Of a stretch of DNA of 64,000 nucleotides, positions 49,028 through 61,607 are shown in pieces. The position numbers and the translations under genes are program-made. This DNA is from Erpobdella octoculata (lineage: Eukaryota > Annelida > Clitellata > Hirudinida > Erpobdellidae), in contig OZ022239.1 of the NCBI GenBank assembly GCA_963978895.1, positions 11,413,774 to 11,477,773 on the forward strand, in the 5' to 3' direction. The notes beneath the pieces are model-generated. The model saw only the letters and a list, made by a program, of their open reading frames with translations, made no database searches and was not told the origin of the DNA. Each line of letters starts with the position of its first letter. Position 1 is the first letter of the stretch.

Positions 49028-50169
49028 CTATCGGGGAGAGGAAATCGGCGGCTCCGTGAGATAACAGAGGGGATTATGATCGGAATATATGGTCACCATG
49101 GAAAGCAGTATCCAAGAATTATATTTCTTACGGGTGTTATAATAACGCTCATAGATATCTTGTTCGTAGTCTCCATATAGAATTTTTCTGGCTCTATCTG
49201 AAGCTGCCAGATCTTTCTGAATTTGGAGTTCAGCTTCAAGCTGCTTGTATCTTTTGTCACTCTTTTTACTGTCATTTGACATTTCTTGTTTGGTAACATT
49301 GAAAAATTCTTTGAACTGAACCTGGTAACGTTTGAACTGCTTCACAGCTTCATCTTTGACTTTCAGAGCATCAGCAAGTTGTTCCTCAATAGTTCTGAAG
49401 TCAGCGTCAAGCTTGTTCCGAGCATTCGTTGCAAGCTGCCTCTGTCTCCTCTTTTCTTCAAGTTCAGCTTCCACGTCTCTTATCTTTTTAAGAAAACCCT
49501 TTCTATCTTCTTTATCCATTTCCTCTCTTGACTGAGCCTCTCTCATCGGCTGATCTTTCAAGGTTTGCATATTCACTTTCAATCTCAACTTGGCATCTTC
49601 GGTACCTTGAACTTCCTTTTCGAGCTCTTCGATCATCTGCTTCTGGGCTTCCACCTGAGTTTCAAGAGCTCTCTTGTCTTTTTCTAATTCGTGAACATTC
49701 TTTTCGACGTCATTTTTAGAAGAAACCAGGTCATCAAATTCTCTCTGCAGTTGACTTCTCGCTCTGTTTGATTCGGTCAAATCTTTGTTCAGCCCATCAA
49801 CTTGTCGAGTCAGGTTGAGAATTTTTGTTTCTTTTTCTCTGAGATCCTTCTCCAAGTTATTTCTTGCAATTGTCAACCTCTCAGAGATGGCTTTTTCTTC
49901 GGTCAGGCTTTGATCGAATTTTTTTGGTTTTTGTCAATTACTGAGAACTTTGACCTTTCGTTGTCCAGAAGAACAGTGATGTCATCAAACTCATATTGCA
50001 GTTTCTTCTTAGATTTGTTGAGCTTATCGTTTTCTTCTACTAATTGTGCGATCCTCTCTTGAAAGGTTTCAACTTCTCGCGTTCATTTCTTTTTCGATTC
50101 TTCAAGGAAGTCGTTCAATACATTGTGTTTGTCAGCTTTAAGCTTGTATTCTTGCAGCTGTGTAGCCAT
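49028..50169 (-). pseudogene. Captured non-muscle myosin II heavy-chain tail fused to an RNase H-like end
   Basis: Myosin II tails form the coiled-coil rod that assembles bipolar filaments. From 50169 to about 49184 the translation follows the distal rod of MYH9/MYH10-type myosin: KNQKKFDQ, SLTEEKAIS, SNRARSQLQREFDDLVSSK, VHELEKDKRALETQVE, GTEDAKLRLKVNMQTLKDQ, VEAELEEKRRQRQLA and AASDRARK. From 49876 the frame is open to 49028 (282 residues) and ends with VTIYSDHNPLCYL, typical of Ty3/Gypsy RNase H. Damage: one in-frame TGA at 50085-50083 and one single-base deletion in a T-run near 49920. Non-muscle rather than muscle type is judged from the SDRAR and KKFDQ blocks. Lack of introns indicates a spliced mRNA source. 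A processed pseudogene inserted by a LINE is the alternative, but the in-frame RNase H junction argues against it. Confidence 0.85.
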
Positions 50170-50179
50170 GCTTCCCGAT

Positions 50180-50618
50180 CGAGCTGCGACAGTTCTCTGA
50201 ACTATCGTTCACGTTCTTCCATTCTCTATCGCTTTGTTTCTTCCCTGTCTCTTTCAGCTCGTTCCTCCCTCCTTCTCACCTCTTCTATTCTAGCCATCTG
50301 AGTCTTCTATTTTCTCGTTCTTCTTCTAACATCCTCTCTTTTAATTTCAACTTTCTTTCTCGAAACGATCTATCTATTAATTGATTCTCCAATTGTCTTT
50401 CTATTCCCAACATTTTCCTTCTTTCTTCGCAGTCCAACATACCACTACGTTTTTGTTTTTCGTGACGTTCTCCTTGTCGATCTCCCCATGTCGGATCTTC
50501 GCTAAACCCACGAGTCTTTCTTTTAAACGTTCCTTGCTTCCTTCCAATTTTCTGGATACACATTCCATCCCAGTAATTGCACTAGGTTTCCATAACCCTC
50601 AACACCGGACGACATACT
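50180..50618 (-). pseudogene. Gag-like N-terminal remnant of the myosin-carrying element
   Basis: The first ATG after the PBS (about 50618) begins MDSMSSGVEGYGNLVQLLGW and meets a stop after 33 codons. Other frames continue as very charged coiled coil (RERKLKLKERMLEEERENRR; EEVRREERAERDRE). This recalls the N-terminus of the Gag in the Gmr1-like element (ERAERQKEREEKK). Several frameshifts are needed to join the pieces, so it is broken. Confidence 0.5.
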
Positions 50619-50890
50619 ATCCATCTTTAACCAGATAATTATTAAATAAAAGACCTACTTATCTAAACTCAGACCGGCGGGAAAACTCGAAAAGAAACTC
50701 AAACCTTGAGCACGGATGGGTCGGCCAATTCTAGCCACGGAAAGCCTCGTAACTGGTTAGCTGATCCGATGATGATCCCGAAAACGTCTGACGAGCCTTG
50801 GTCACAAGGAGAACTTCACCGGCAAGAGAGATTTTCTTCCCGAACTTGCTTGTCGAACTTTGCTGGAGAGCACTTTTTTCTTACTGATAC

Positions 50891-50914
50891 TTGATCCCAC
50901 CGCTGCCACCAAAA
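50891..50914 (-). other. Primer-binding site region
   Basis: TTTTGGTGGCAGCGGTGGGA directly after the 5' LTR in element orientation. The cognate tRNA was not determined. Confidence 0.65.
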
Positions 50915-51221
50915 TGTCACATTCTTCCCTGCAGGAATGACGCAAACACCAGAAAAAAAAGACAACTCAGAACGACAACAAAAAACTTTATTAAAGCGCA
51001 GTTAATAAGAAAAATCAAATACTAAACACGCAGGACTTCGCCTGATACTAAATAACTAGCTCTCTCCTGCCGGGTTCAAATCGCTATATATATAGTCTCA
51101 GAAAACGCGCAAAAGAACGTCTGAAAATTATTGTCTAGGTTCCTGTCTAGACTGAGAGTCTAGACAGGTCAACGGGTGCAAGACACACTTGTCAGGAGGT
51201 CCGGTAGAGCGACCCCTGAAA
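50915..51221 (-). repeat. 5' LTR of myosin-carrying element
   Basis: On + TGTCACATTCTTCCCTGCAG...CGACCCCTGAAA. Contains about 20 bp (AACGCGCAAAAGAACGTCTG) not present in the other LTR. Confidence 0.9.
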
Positions 51222-51226
51222 GTTAC

Positions 51227-51917
51227 ACATGTATAATTTAAATTTTTTAAAAGATCCCAAATACCAAATTTTAAAACCTTCACTTTTTAAGTTTTTTCCA
51301 CCACACATTTGAGGTCCTGGAAACCAAATTTAAAAAAAAATGGTGAAATACGTATATCATTATTTTTTGAGTAGATACTAAATATTAATTTTTACATCTG
51401 TAGCATTTACAGTTTTTGAGTAGCTGTTACTTTAAAAAACAAATAACCCTATTTTCAACCCCACATTTGAGGTCCTGGAAACCAAATTTTCAAAAAATGG
51501 TGAAACACGTATATAATTATTTTTTGAAAAGATACTAACTTAATTTTTACATCTGTAGCATTTACAGTTTCTGAGTACTTTTACAGTAGCTGTTACTTTA
51601 AAAAACAAATAACCCTATTTTCCACGCCACATTTGAGGTCCTGGAAACCAAATTTTCAAAAAATGGTGAAACACGTATTTTCTCAAGTTTAAAAAAAATT
51701 CTAGATACCAAATTTCAAAAGCCGTTCGTTTTTGGTTTTCGAGATATACGTTGTTTTAAAAAAACAATTGTTTTCCAGTTTCATTCTCTCAGGAGCAAAA
51801 TTTTCAAAATTTTTTTCTTAATGGGGGCTTACGCTATAAAAGCAATATAAGTTCCAAATTTCACGTTCATATGATGACGCGTTTGAGCTCGGCATTGATT
51901 ATCAGTCAGTCAGTCAG
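51227..51917 (+). repeat. CTAGCAG-family repeat, copy D right part
   Basis: Core repeats and the tail GAGCTCGGCATTGATTATCA GTCAGTCAGTCAGG, continuing copy D after the LTR element. Confidence 0.7.
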
Positions 51918-53404
51918 GCTATTTATACCTTCTAATCTATTAATAATGTCTATAATGATTGTTCTAAATCCTTTAACCTTTAATCCTTTAATCAATGGGA
52001 AACTGATCGTAAAATCAGCGATTTTACATGATTACCCCCTTCTTAATTCTGTTCATCCCGAACAGCATAGTCGCTTTTGTGAAATGCGACTCGGCCACGA
52101 ACACCAAAATACCTTGATCTTTACTCGTGGCTTTGACCGCAATTCGCAAACAACATGGTCAAGTCTCTTGACCGTTTGACGCAGTTTCTTCCAGTCTTTC
52201 TTTGGCTCATCGTCGCCATTTCTGCATGGTTCATCACAGCCTTTTTTGCATGCCTCGTCCTGAACATCTTTGCACGGTTTATCGGAACTGTCTGCTTTTT
52301 CTTCTTTCTTCACATCATTTTAGATCTTTCTCAAGAAACTCTTCAAAACGTTTTTCGAAAACACGTTCCATAAATTTAATAAATCCCTTTATCAAACGGT
52401 TATTTGATTTTAAAATGACTCTTAGTCTATCTGATCTAGAATCCTCTGTGGATTCATCTGATTTAGAATCCTCGGTACCGTTCTCTGTTCTTCGCTCATC
52501 TTTTTCAGAGTTTTTGCTGGCTGCATTGCTATTGTTGTTTTGGAGAAGTTCATTGCCGTCATATTTGTTTTCTTCCAAGCTACAATGGAACGTTTTCGTT
52601 TCACAATCCAACTCCGCTTTTTCATCGGTGTCAACTTTCGTATCGTCCAAATCATCGCCATCGTCCCTCAAATCAGTGTCTTCTTTTTTGTCAAGTTAGC
52701 TTTGACGTATTTCTCCATTGGAGTTTCGTACGTTTTTAAATCCTCGGCTGCTTCATCCGAGTCAGATTCGTCACTAAAATCTGACCCGGAATATTCGGTG
52801 CCGTTGTCTGTTATGGAAAGTTCCATTTCAGAAACGTCGCTGTATGGGTAAACGCCATCGGTTTTATTGCCATTATTATAATCATCATCGTCTCACTTTC
52901 ATCCTCATCGTTTTGCATTTCGTTTTCAACATTCTTTTCATTTTCTTTAGATTTGTTGTCGACGTCCAAACCGACTGTATCATTGTCACCATCTTTCCCA
53001 GGCTCATCATCACCATTTTTGCATGGTTCATCTTGAACATCTTTGCAAGGTTCCTTATCATGACCGTCTTTGACAGGCTCATCATCATGACCCACCTGAC
53101 CTGTGCAGTCTGTACGCTCGTCATCTGTCACATGCTCTAAGACACAGCTGGTGGACTCTAGTTCAAATTGGGTTTCGTCGCAGCAACCCACATCACCAGC
53201 AACCCGCTGGTCCAGAACCGTGTCCACCACTGCCTCAGCCAACCCTGCGACCAAACTCTCAACAGTTGTACCGGCTGCTGCTACTTTTTTTTTGTGGCCA
53301 AGAATCATTCCTTCTCCTGTCTTCCCCTGTGCTGCCATGTTTTCCCTCGCTTGTTGTCTTTCTTCCTCCAGCAATTTGTTTTTTAATTTTCTCCGCTTAA
53401 CCAC
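51918..53404 (-). mobile_element. Decayed LTR element with acidic, Cys-containing repeats
   Basis: In minus orientation a broken reading frame runs from 53404 to about 52040, through at least three frameshifts (pieces 53404-52811, 52671-52315, 52313-52053). It then passes a purine tract AAGAAGGGGGTAAT and reaches TGTAAAATCGCTGATTTTAC, which looks like an LTR start. The protein is acidic and contains two similar blocks (EPCKDVQDEPCKNGDDEPGK and KPCKDVQDEACKKGCDEPCR). No known domain recognised. The putative LTR is cut at 51918 by the CTAGCAG tail. Calling it an LTR element rests on the purine tract and the LTR-like palindrome only. Confidence 0.4.
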
Positions 53405-53405
53405 A

Positions 53406-53452
53406 GCACCCGGGGTTTTTAGAGGTTTTTCTATCGTTTTTCTTTCGCTCCT
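53406..53452 (+). repeat. CTAGCGG-family repeat, head scrap
   Basis: ACCCGGGGTTTTTAGAGGTT and TTTCTATCG...CGCTCC, without the terminal CTAGCGG. Confidence 0.65.
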
Positions 53453-53668
53453 TTGACCAGGCTTGTAACTGGCATGAGTGACACACGGGCCACACGGCGA
53501 AGTTAAAGAATACTTATTTATTCGTTTTATAGACGCGCAAACTTTTAATAGAAATTTGCATATTTAATAGACAAACAAATAAGTTACACTAAGGTTTGTA
53601 AAAACAAACTTGGAGATCAACTAACAGGAAAAGATGAACACAGATATATATATATCTGTACATACGTA
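53453..53668. other. Unassigned stretch, perhaps LTR-derived
   Basis: TGTAACTGGCATGAGTGACA followed by minus-strand AATAAA (complement in TTATTTATTCG near 53515). It could be a terminal fragment of an LTR element, but no partner is present. Confidence 0.25.
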
Positions 53669-53671
53669 CGA

Positions 53672-53725
<54 letters not shown>

Positions 53726-53729
<4 letters not shown>

Positions 53730-53838
53730 TCAACTTCAGACTCGAACCCACGACTGTCGGGATCGGCAACACCGCCTTGCATCATGCCAACTACCTTACC
53801 ATCTGCGCCACTTCCACCGCCAAAAAACAGTGGTTGTT
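53726..53838 (-). mobile_element. tRNA-derived SINE head, copy 1
   Basis: Minus strand: box A in GGCGCAGATGGTAAGGTAGT, a small variable-arm hairpin GGCGGTGTTGCC and box B GGGTTCGAGTCTGA. The extra arm suggests a class II (Leu/Ser-type) tRNA ancestor. It follows a (TA)n tract (53678-53724). Confidence 0.7.
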
Positions 53839-53984
53839 AAGCGCTTTTGTTGGGGTATGTTGAACACAACACTCGACTATGAATGGGTACGAATCAATGC
53901 TCGATAGTATATATAAGTTGGACGGCTAACATTCCGTCACTAGCTAATTTAATAGCTATCGAAGATATATGTTTTATGATATAT

Positions 53985-54273
53985 ATTATAAGGAAACATA
54001 GCGTTGATATGTTTTTACGAGCCACATATATCAGAAACTTGGATGGCTTGCAATCCACCACGAAATAACGCAAATATAAATGTCTCAACTTCAGACTCGA
54101 ACCCACGACTGTCGGATCGGCAACACCGCCTTGCATCATGCCAACTACCTTACCATCTGCGCCACTTCCACCGCCAAAAAACAGTGGTTGTTTGCGTTAT
54201 TTCGTGGTGGATTGCAAGCCATCCAAGTTTCTGATATATGTGGCTCGTAAAAACATATCAACGCTATGTTTCC

Positions 54274-54280
<7 letters not shown>
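53985..54280. repeat. Perfect 90-bp inverted repeat around a tRNA-like SINE head
   Basis: Arms 53985-54074 and 54191-54280 are exact complements as far as I can read. The loop of 116 bp is the SINE head at 54081-54190. The arm is itself the SINE's 3' part: its ACGAAATAACGCAAATAT sequence resembles ACAAATAACGCAAATATTTA beside the SINEs at 56150 and 56448. Confidence 0.85.
54081..54190 (-). mobile_element. tRNA-derived SINE head, copy 2
   Basis: Same as copy 1 (53726-53838) except for a one-base difference (GTCGGATCGG versus GTCGGGATCGG), 355 bp downstream. On the minus strand boxes A and B are intact. Confidence 0.7.
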
Positions 54281-54636
<356 letters not shown>

Positions 54637-54664
54637 ACCTCCCCCTCTTTATAGAAAATCATAT

Positions 54665-54751
54665 GACCTAAACGTTATTGCAACGCTCCAAAACGGATAG
54701 TACTGGACCCCAGTACTATCCGTTTTGGAGGGTTGCAATAACGTTTAGGTC
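54665..54751. repeat. Snap-back hairpin, 42-bp arms, 3-nt loop
   Basis: Arms 54665-54706 and 54710-54751 (GACCTAAACGTTATTGCAAC...) are complementary with one mismatch. It lies between the integrase stop codon and the polypurine tract. Confidence 0.9.
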
Positions 54752-54784
54752 TTGCCTCCGGTTCTATTCCTGTTGGAATGTGTG

Positions 54785-56028
54785 TCAATTCCTCCGGATT
54801 GGCTTCATTATCCATATGCTCGGAACATGGTCTCCTTGTCTGTTCTCTCCATCCTCATTTTCCGTAACCCGAGGGGTTGCGTTTATGTCTGGTTCCAACA
54901 TCTCTTCCCTTCCTGGGAACACAATTCTTACCGGGGCTTTCTCTCCATCACTTTTATCTTGAAGGGGTACTGGCATGTCGAATGTCTCAAACATTTCTTT
55001 AAGTGCCCAATCTAAATTCCTTGGTCTTAATTGATTTGTATGCCTTTTTGTAATCCTTCTGTCAATCTCGACTTCGTAAACAGTTTTTCCAATTCTTTTT
55101 AAAATCTTCCCTGGTATCCATCTGGGATGGTTTGGATTTTTATAATCTCTAGCGTACACCGCATCTTGTTCTTTAAAAACTCTCGGTCTTGCCCCATTCC
55201 TTTTGTCAAACTGTCTCTTCATGCAAGATTTTTTTTCTGAATACTTTTCGTCTTTTTTAGTTCTTAGTTGTAAGTCTGATAGTGGTGTTCTAATTTGTCT
55301 CCCCAAAAAATTTTCTGTGGGAGATTTTTGATGCGGACTAGATGGGCATGGTGTAGATCTATAACACAAGAAAAACTTTTGCACCAGTTCCTCAGTAATT
55401 CCTTCACTTTTTAGCTTTTGTTTGGTTCTTTTGAAAGTATCAACAAATCTTTCAAATTCCATAGAAGTAAATTGTGTTCCGTTATCTGATACCAATGTCT
55501 TGGGAAATCCATACCGAGCAAACATTCTGTTCAGCTCGCGAATTGTTGTTGTTGAGGTAGCCGCACTCCTTATTTCTGGCCATTTTGAATATGCGTCCAC
55601 AACAACCAGAAACATTGAATTCTCCATTGGTCCCGCAAAATCAATGTGAATTCTCTCCCAGGCCTGTGATGGTTCAGGCCATGGTGACGTGTTTTTTATA
55701 GGCATTTTAGCTGCTTTTTGACATGCATCACAGGTTTTCACCATACTTTCAATATCTCTATCGATTCTATGCCAATACACCGACTGTCTGGCCAGCATTT
55801 CCATTCTCGTAATTCCTGGATGACCCTGATGTAGCATCCTCAATATGCACTGTTGCAGTTTTTTGAAATTACTGCTCTTACACCCATAAATAGAATGCCA
55901 TCATGTAAAGTCAAATCAGTTGCTTTATTTTGGAATGCATTCCAGTTTGATCCAGGTTTAACTTTTGGCCAAAATTCTTTTTTAATGATCTCACTTAACT
56001 CTCTGAGTTCAGAGTCTTCTTCTGTCAT
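54785..56028 (-). pseudogene. Ty3/Gypsy integrase, frameshifted and internally deleted
   Basis: Two frames, 56028-55840 and 55843-54785, join through a frameshift near 55845. The second (352 residues) has the zinc ligands His5, His8, Cys38 and Cys41, and the core Asp68 (HIDFAGP) and Asp120 (SDNGTQF). The third acidic residue should lie 35 residues after Asp120, but the sequence reads FTSMEFERFVDTFKR: about 25 residues are gone in frame, apparently between two ERF motifs. A C-terminal GPY/F-like region follows (VYARDYKNPNHPRWIPGKIL). It resembles the K02A2.6-like group of Gypsy integrases and cannot be active. Confidence 0.85.
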
Positions 56029-56040
56029 AATTTGAATATC

Positions 56041-56337
56041 TTACTTCGGCTCGACAGCTTGTCTGCTGCCAGATATATAATTTATGAAGTGAAACATTGT
56101 GTTGAAATGTTTCGAGAGCCTACAAATAAGATGACTCACTGTCACCACAAATAACGCAAATATTTATACGACTCTACTAGGAATCGAACCCACGTGTCTA
56201 CGGCAACACCGCCTTGCCTAAATGCAAGCGCTCTTACCAACTGAGCCACCGACCATCCCCAAAAAAGGATGGCTAGAAGTCCCAGTCTTTCGGAGCTACT
56301 TAACATTAGACTACGACTATGATAGGCTCAGAACTCC
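56041..56337 (-). mobile_element. tRNA-derived SINE, tandem copy 1
   Basis: Minus strand: GGTGGCTCAGTTGGTAAGAG (box A) and CACGTGGGTTCGATTCCTAG (box B), an anticodon-like stem CTTGC/GCAAG and a variable-arm hairpin CGGTGTTGCCG. The tail shares AACGCAAATATTTATA with the SINEs at 53.7-54.3 kb. Unit length 297 bp. Confidence 0.8.
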
Positions 56338-58600
<2,263 letters not shown>

Positions 58601-58740
58601 ATATATAAATATTTATATCTATATGTATATATAAATATAGGTATATATATATTATTTTTATCTATGATTAAAATTGATTATTTCCTACAAAAGCAACTCA
58701 CGAAATTTCAGAAAATTCTCTTTTTATATTTATTAAGATT

Positions 58741-58910
58741 ACTAGCGGGGGCACCCGGCGTTGCCCGGGGTTTTTAGAGGTTTACCTAATGCGTTTCTCT
58801 TTCGCTCCCGTTTCCTTCCCGCTTGCGCTCCCGCTCCCGGTCGTTATCCGTTCCCTGTCGTTTTCCCGCTCATTTTTTCGCTCTCAGTTCCCCCCCCTGC
58901 ATCCGATTCT
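58741..58910 (+). repeat. CTAGCGG-family repeat, head half
   Basis: CTAGCGGGGGCACCCGGCGT followed by TTTTTAGAGGTTTACC and a short CGCTCCCG array, then (CATA)n. Confidence 0.75.
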
Positions 58911-58912
58911 AC

Positions 58913-59038
58913 ACACATACATACATACATACATACATACATACATACATACATACATACATACATACATACATACATACATACATACATACATACATAC
59001 ATACATACATACATACATACATACATACATACATACAT
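58913..59038. repeat. (CATA)n microsatellite
   Basis: About 30 CATA units between the CTAGCGG fragment and the tail of copy F. Confidence 0.95.
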
Positions 59039-59047
59039 CTATATATA

Positions 59048-60634
59048 TAAAAGAACATGTCCTGACTGACAGATGACTGACTCATAATCAACGCCGAGCT
59101 CAAACGCCTCATCCTAGGAACGTGAAATTTGGAACTTATATTACTTTTATAGCGTAAACATCCGCTAAGAAAGGATTTTTGAAAATTTTGCTCATGAGGG
59201 GAAAAAACTGGAAAACAAACTTTTTTCTAAAAAATTTTTCTAAAATTTTTTTTTGAAATTTGGTATATAGATTCTTCTTGAAAAATAAAAAAATACGTGT
59301 TTCACCATTTTTTGAAAATTCGGTTTCCCGGACCTCAAATGTGGGTTGGAAAATTGGGTTATTTGGTTTTTAAAGTAGCTTCTACTCAAAAACTGTTAAT
59401 GCTACAGGAGTAAAAATTAGTATTTAGTTTCTACTCCAACAATAATGAAATACGTGTTTTAGCATTTTTTCAAAATTTGGTTTCCAGGACTTCAAATGTG
59501 GGGTGGAAAATAGGGCTAATTGTCTTTTATAGTAACTGCTACTCAAAAACAGTAAATACCACAGATGTAAAAATTATTATTTAGTTTCTTTTCTAAAAAT
59601 AAAGATATACGTGTTTCACCATTTTTTGAAAATTCGGTTTCCCGGACCTCAAATGTGGGTTGGAAAATTGGGTTATTTGGTTTTTAAAGTAGCTTCTACT
59701 CAAAAACTGTTAATGCTACAGGAGTAAAAATTAGTATTTAGCTTCTACTCCAACAATAATGAAATACGTGTTTTAGCATTTTTTGAAAATTTGGTTTCCA
59801 GGACTTCAAATGTGGGGTGGAAAATAGGGCTAATTGTCTTTTATAGTAACTGCTACTCAAAAACAGTAAATACCACAGATGTAAAAATTATTATTTAGTT
59901 TCTTTTCTAAAAATAAAGATATACGTGTTTCACCATTTTTTACAAATTTGGTTTCCCGGGCCTCAAATGTGGGTTGGAAAATTGGGTTATTTGGTTTTTA
60001 AAGTAGCTTCTACTCAAAAACTGTTAATGCTACAGGAGTAAAAATTAGTATTTAGTTTCTACTCCAAAAATAATGAAATACGTGTTTTAGCATTTTTTTA
60101 AAAATTTGGTTTCCAGGACATCAAATGTGGGGTGGAAAAAAGGGTTATTTGATTTCAAAATAACTGCTACTCAAAAACTGTAAGTGCTACAAATGTAAAA
60201 ATTAGTATTTTGAAGTTTTGTGCCGGTTAAAAGTAGCTAAGTTCAGTTTATCACCGGCCGGGCCAAGCCGTTATTTTAGAGTCTTCACACGGGCCAGGCC
60301 AAACCTTAAATCAAAGTGGAACGGGCCGAGGTTTTTCACCAAGTATATAGATATTTTAGTGATTTTAGGGTCTTCAGTTGGGCCGGGCCAAACCTGAAGT
60401 CAAGGTGGGACGGGCCGAAGTTTTTCATCAAGTATATAGAACTTCTAAGCCTGTAAGAATGGGCCGGGCCTAATTCAGACGGGCTGTGCCGGGCCAGGAG
60501 TTTGGGTTTTTAAAACGGGCTGGGCTAAGTTGTCGACGGGCCGAGCTGAGACCTAAAAAATTGATCTCTACTATGGATTCACGGTTCAAACTCTCTAATT
60601 TCATGCGAGCGAAGCCGCTACGGGCACTGCTAGT
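59048..60634 (-). mobile_element. CTAGCAG-family repeat, copy F
   Basis: Complete, inverted. The core contains a duplication: the block at about 59289-59594 recurs nearly unchanged at about 59626-59935, showing core expansion by multi-unit (two 157-bp) steps. Confidence 0.8.
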
Positions 60635-60765
60635 ACATACATACATACATACATACATACATACATACATACATACATACATACATACATACATACATAC
60701 ATACATACATACATACATACATACATACATACATACATACATACATACATACATACATACATACA
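60635..60765. repeat. (CATA)n microsatellite
   Basis: About 32 units directly abutting the head of copy F, where the other copies have (TA)n. Confidence 0.95.
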
Positions 60766-61600
60766 AGTCGTTTTATATTCAACATGCAGGAAATCCTAGC
60801 TGCCTTTTTTATTTCTTAATAATTTTTTCCGCTTTGCATTTCTTTATATTTATTTATATCTACACGAAGATTATGTCGTCAAATAACTTTTCTTTATAAG
60901 TACCATTTGACTTCTTGCTAGAGAAGTAGAATCATCTTTTCTAGATCTAATGCTTCATTAATGCAAGAAAAATTTTAAATTTGACCACTTGACCTTCTCT
61001 ACGTCAATAAGGGCTTTAATTGTAAATGTCAAACGTGGTAGAATATTGTGAATATAATGCGTTCTTCTCCTAGCTCGATATAAAATCTCTACGTCATATA
61101 ATATGAGCACTGAGCACCGATACTGAACGATCGCCTACACTACAGTATCTGGTTTTGATTGATATCGGGGATTAAAAAGATTTCATTGTCATAAGAAATG
61201 TTAAAACGTGCTGGTACAAACTGGTGCAAAACAGAAGACAGGAAGGATGCTTGATTCGCCAAAAGGGTGCCGCGTTATATATCATCGTTAAGGGTTCCGC
61301 AGTATCTGTGGTTTGCAGAGGGACGCTGAGGTCAAGGGTATGCGGCTTTCTAGAGCTCCAACTTTGAAAGAGTGCTCGCCACTGGCTATGTGCCGTAAAT
61401 GTTAACAATTGAACACATTATGAAACAAGTAAAGAAAAAAACGAGTTTTTTAACACAAACTTTGATTTCAAATACACTCGATGTGAGTCTGTGTGTATGT
61501 GTGTATGTATACGAAAAATGTTCAAATTACGTTTTTATTGTTTTTTTTTAATTGAATTATGTATTGTCATCCAATATAAAGATATGCTAAAAGTTTCAGC
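60766..61600. other. Gene-free stretch
   Basis: No recognised gene or element. A 78-residue minus frame (61408-61172) has no recognisable domain. Confidence 0.5.
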
Positions 61601-61607
61601 TTCCTAG

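Larger units (their letters stand above)
48110..51221 (-). mobile_element. LTR retrotransposon carrying a captured non-muscle myosin II tail
   Basis: The 3' LTR (48110-48395) and 5' LTR (50915-51221) are flanked by GTTAC duplications (48105-48109; 51222-51226), placing one intact integration inside a CTAGCAG-family repeat. In element orientation: LTR, PBS region TGGTGGCAGCGGTGGGATCA, a short gag-like charged frame, about 330 codons of myosin II heavy-chain tail without introns, an RNase H-like motif, a 600-bp non-coding segment, polypurine tract GAGGAGGAG, LTR. The LTRs differ by several substitutions and an indel of about 20 bp, so the insertion is not recent. No protease, RT core or integrase was seen. 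Confidence 0.88.
54637..56035 (-). mobile_element. 3' part of a Ty3/Gypsy element with integrase
   Basis: Minus orientation: truncated at 56035 by tandem SINEs, then the pre-integrase region, integrase, a stop at 54787-54785, a 42-bp-arm hairpin and the polypurine tract AAAGAGGGGGAGG (54639-54652). An LTR start TGTTATATATA follows. Reverse transcriptase and upstream parts are absent from the window. Confidence 0.8.

Noticed and set aside
49286..50301. Several plus-strand frames over the myosin region
   Set aside because: Complement of the captured myosin coding sequence; Ser/Phe/Leu-rich composition is that of a reversed Glu/Lys-rich coiled coil.
56160..56260. Genuine tRNA gene
   Set aside because: Boxes A and B are good, but acceptor-stem pairing is absent and the same unit occurs in several SINE copies with a shared tail.
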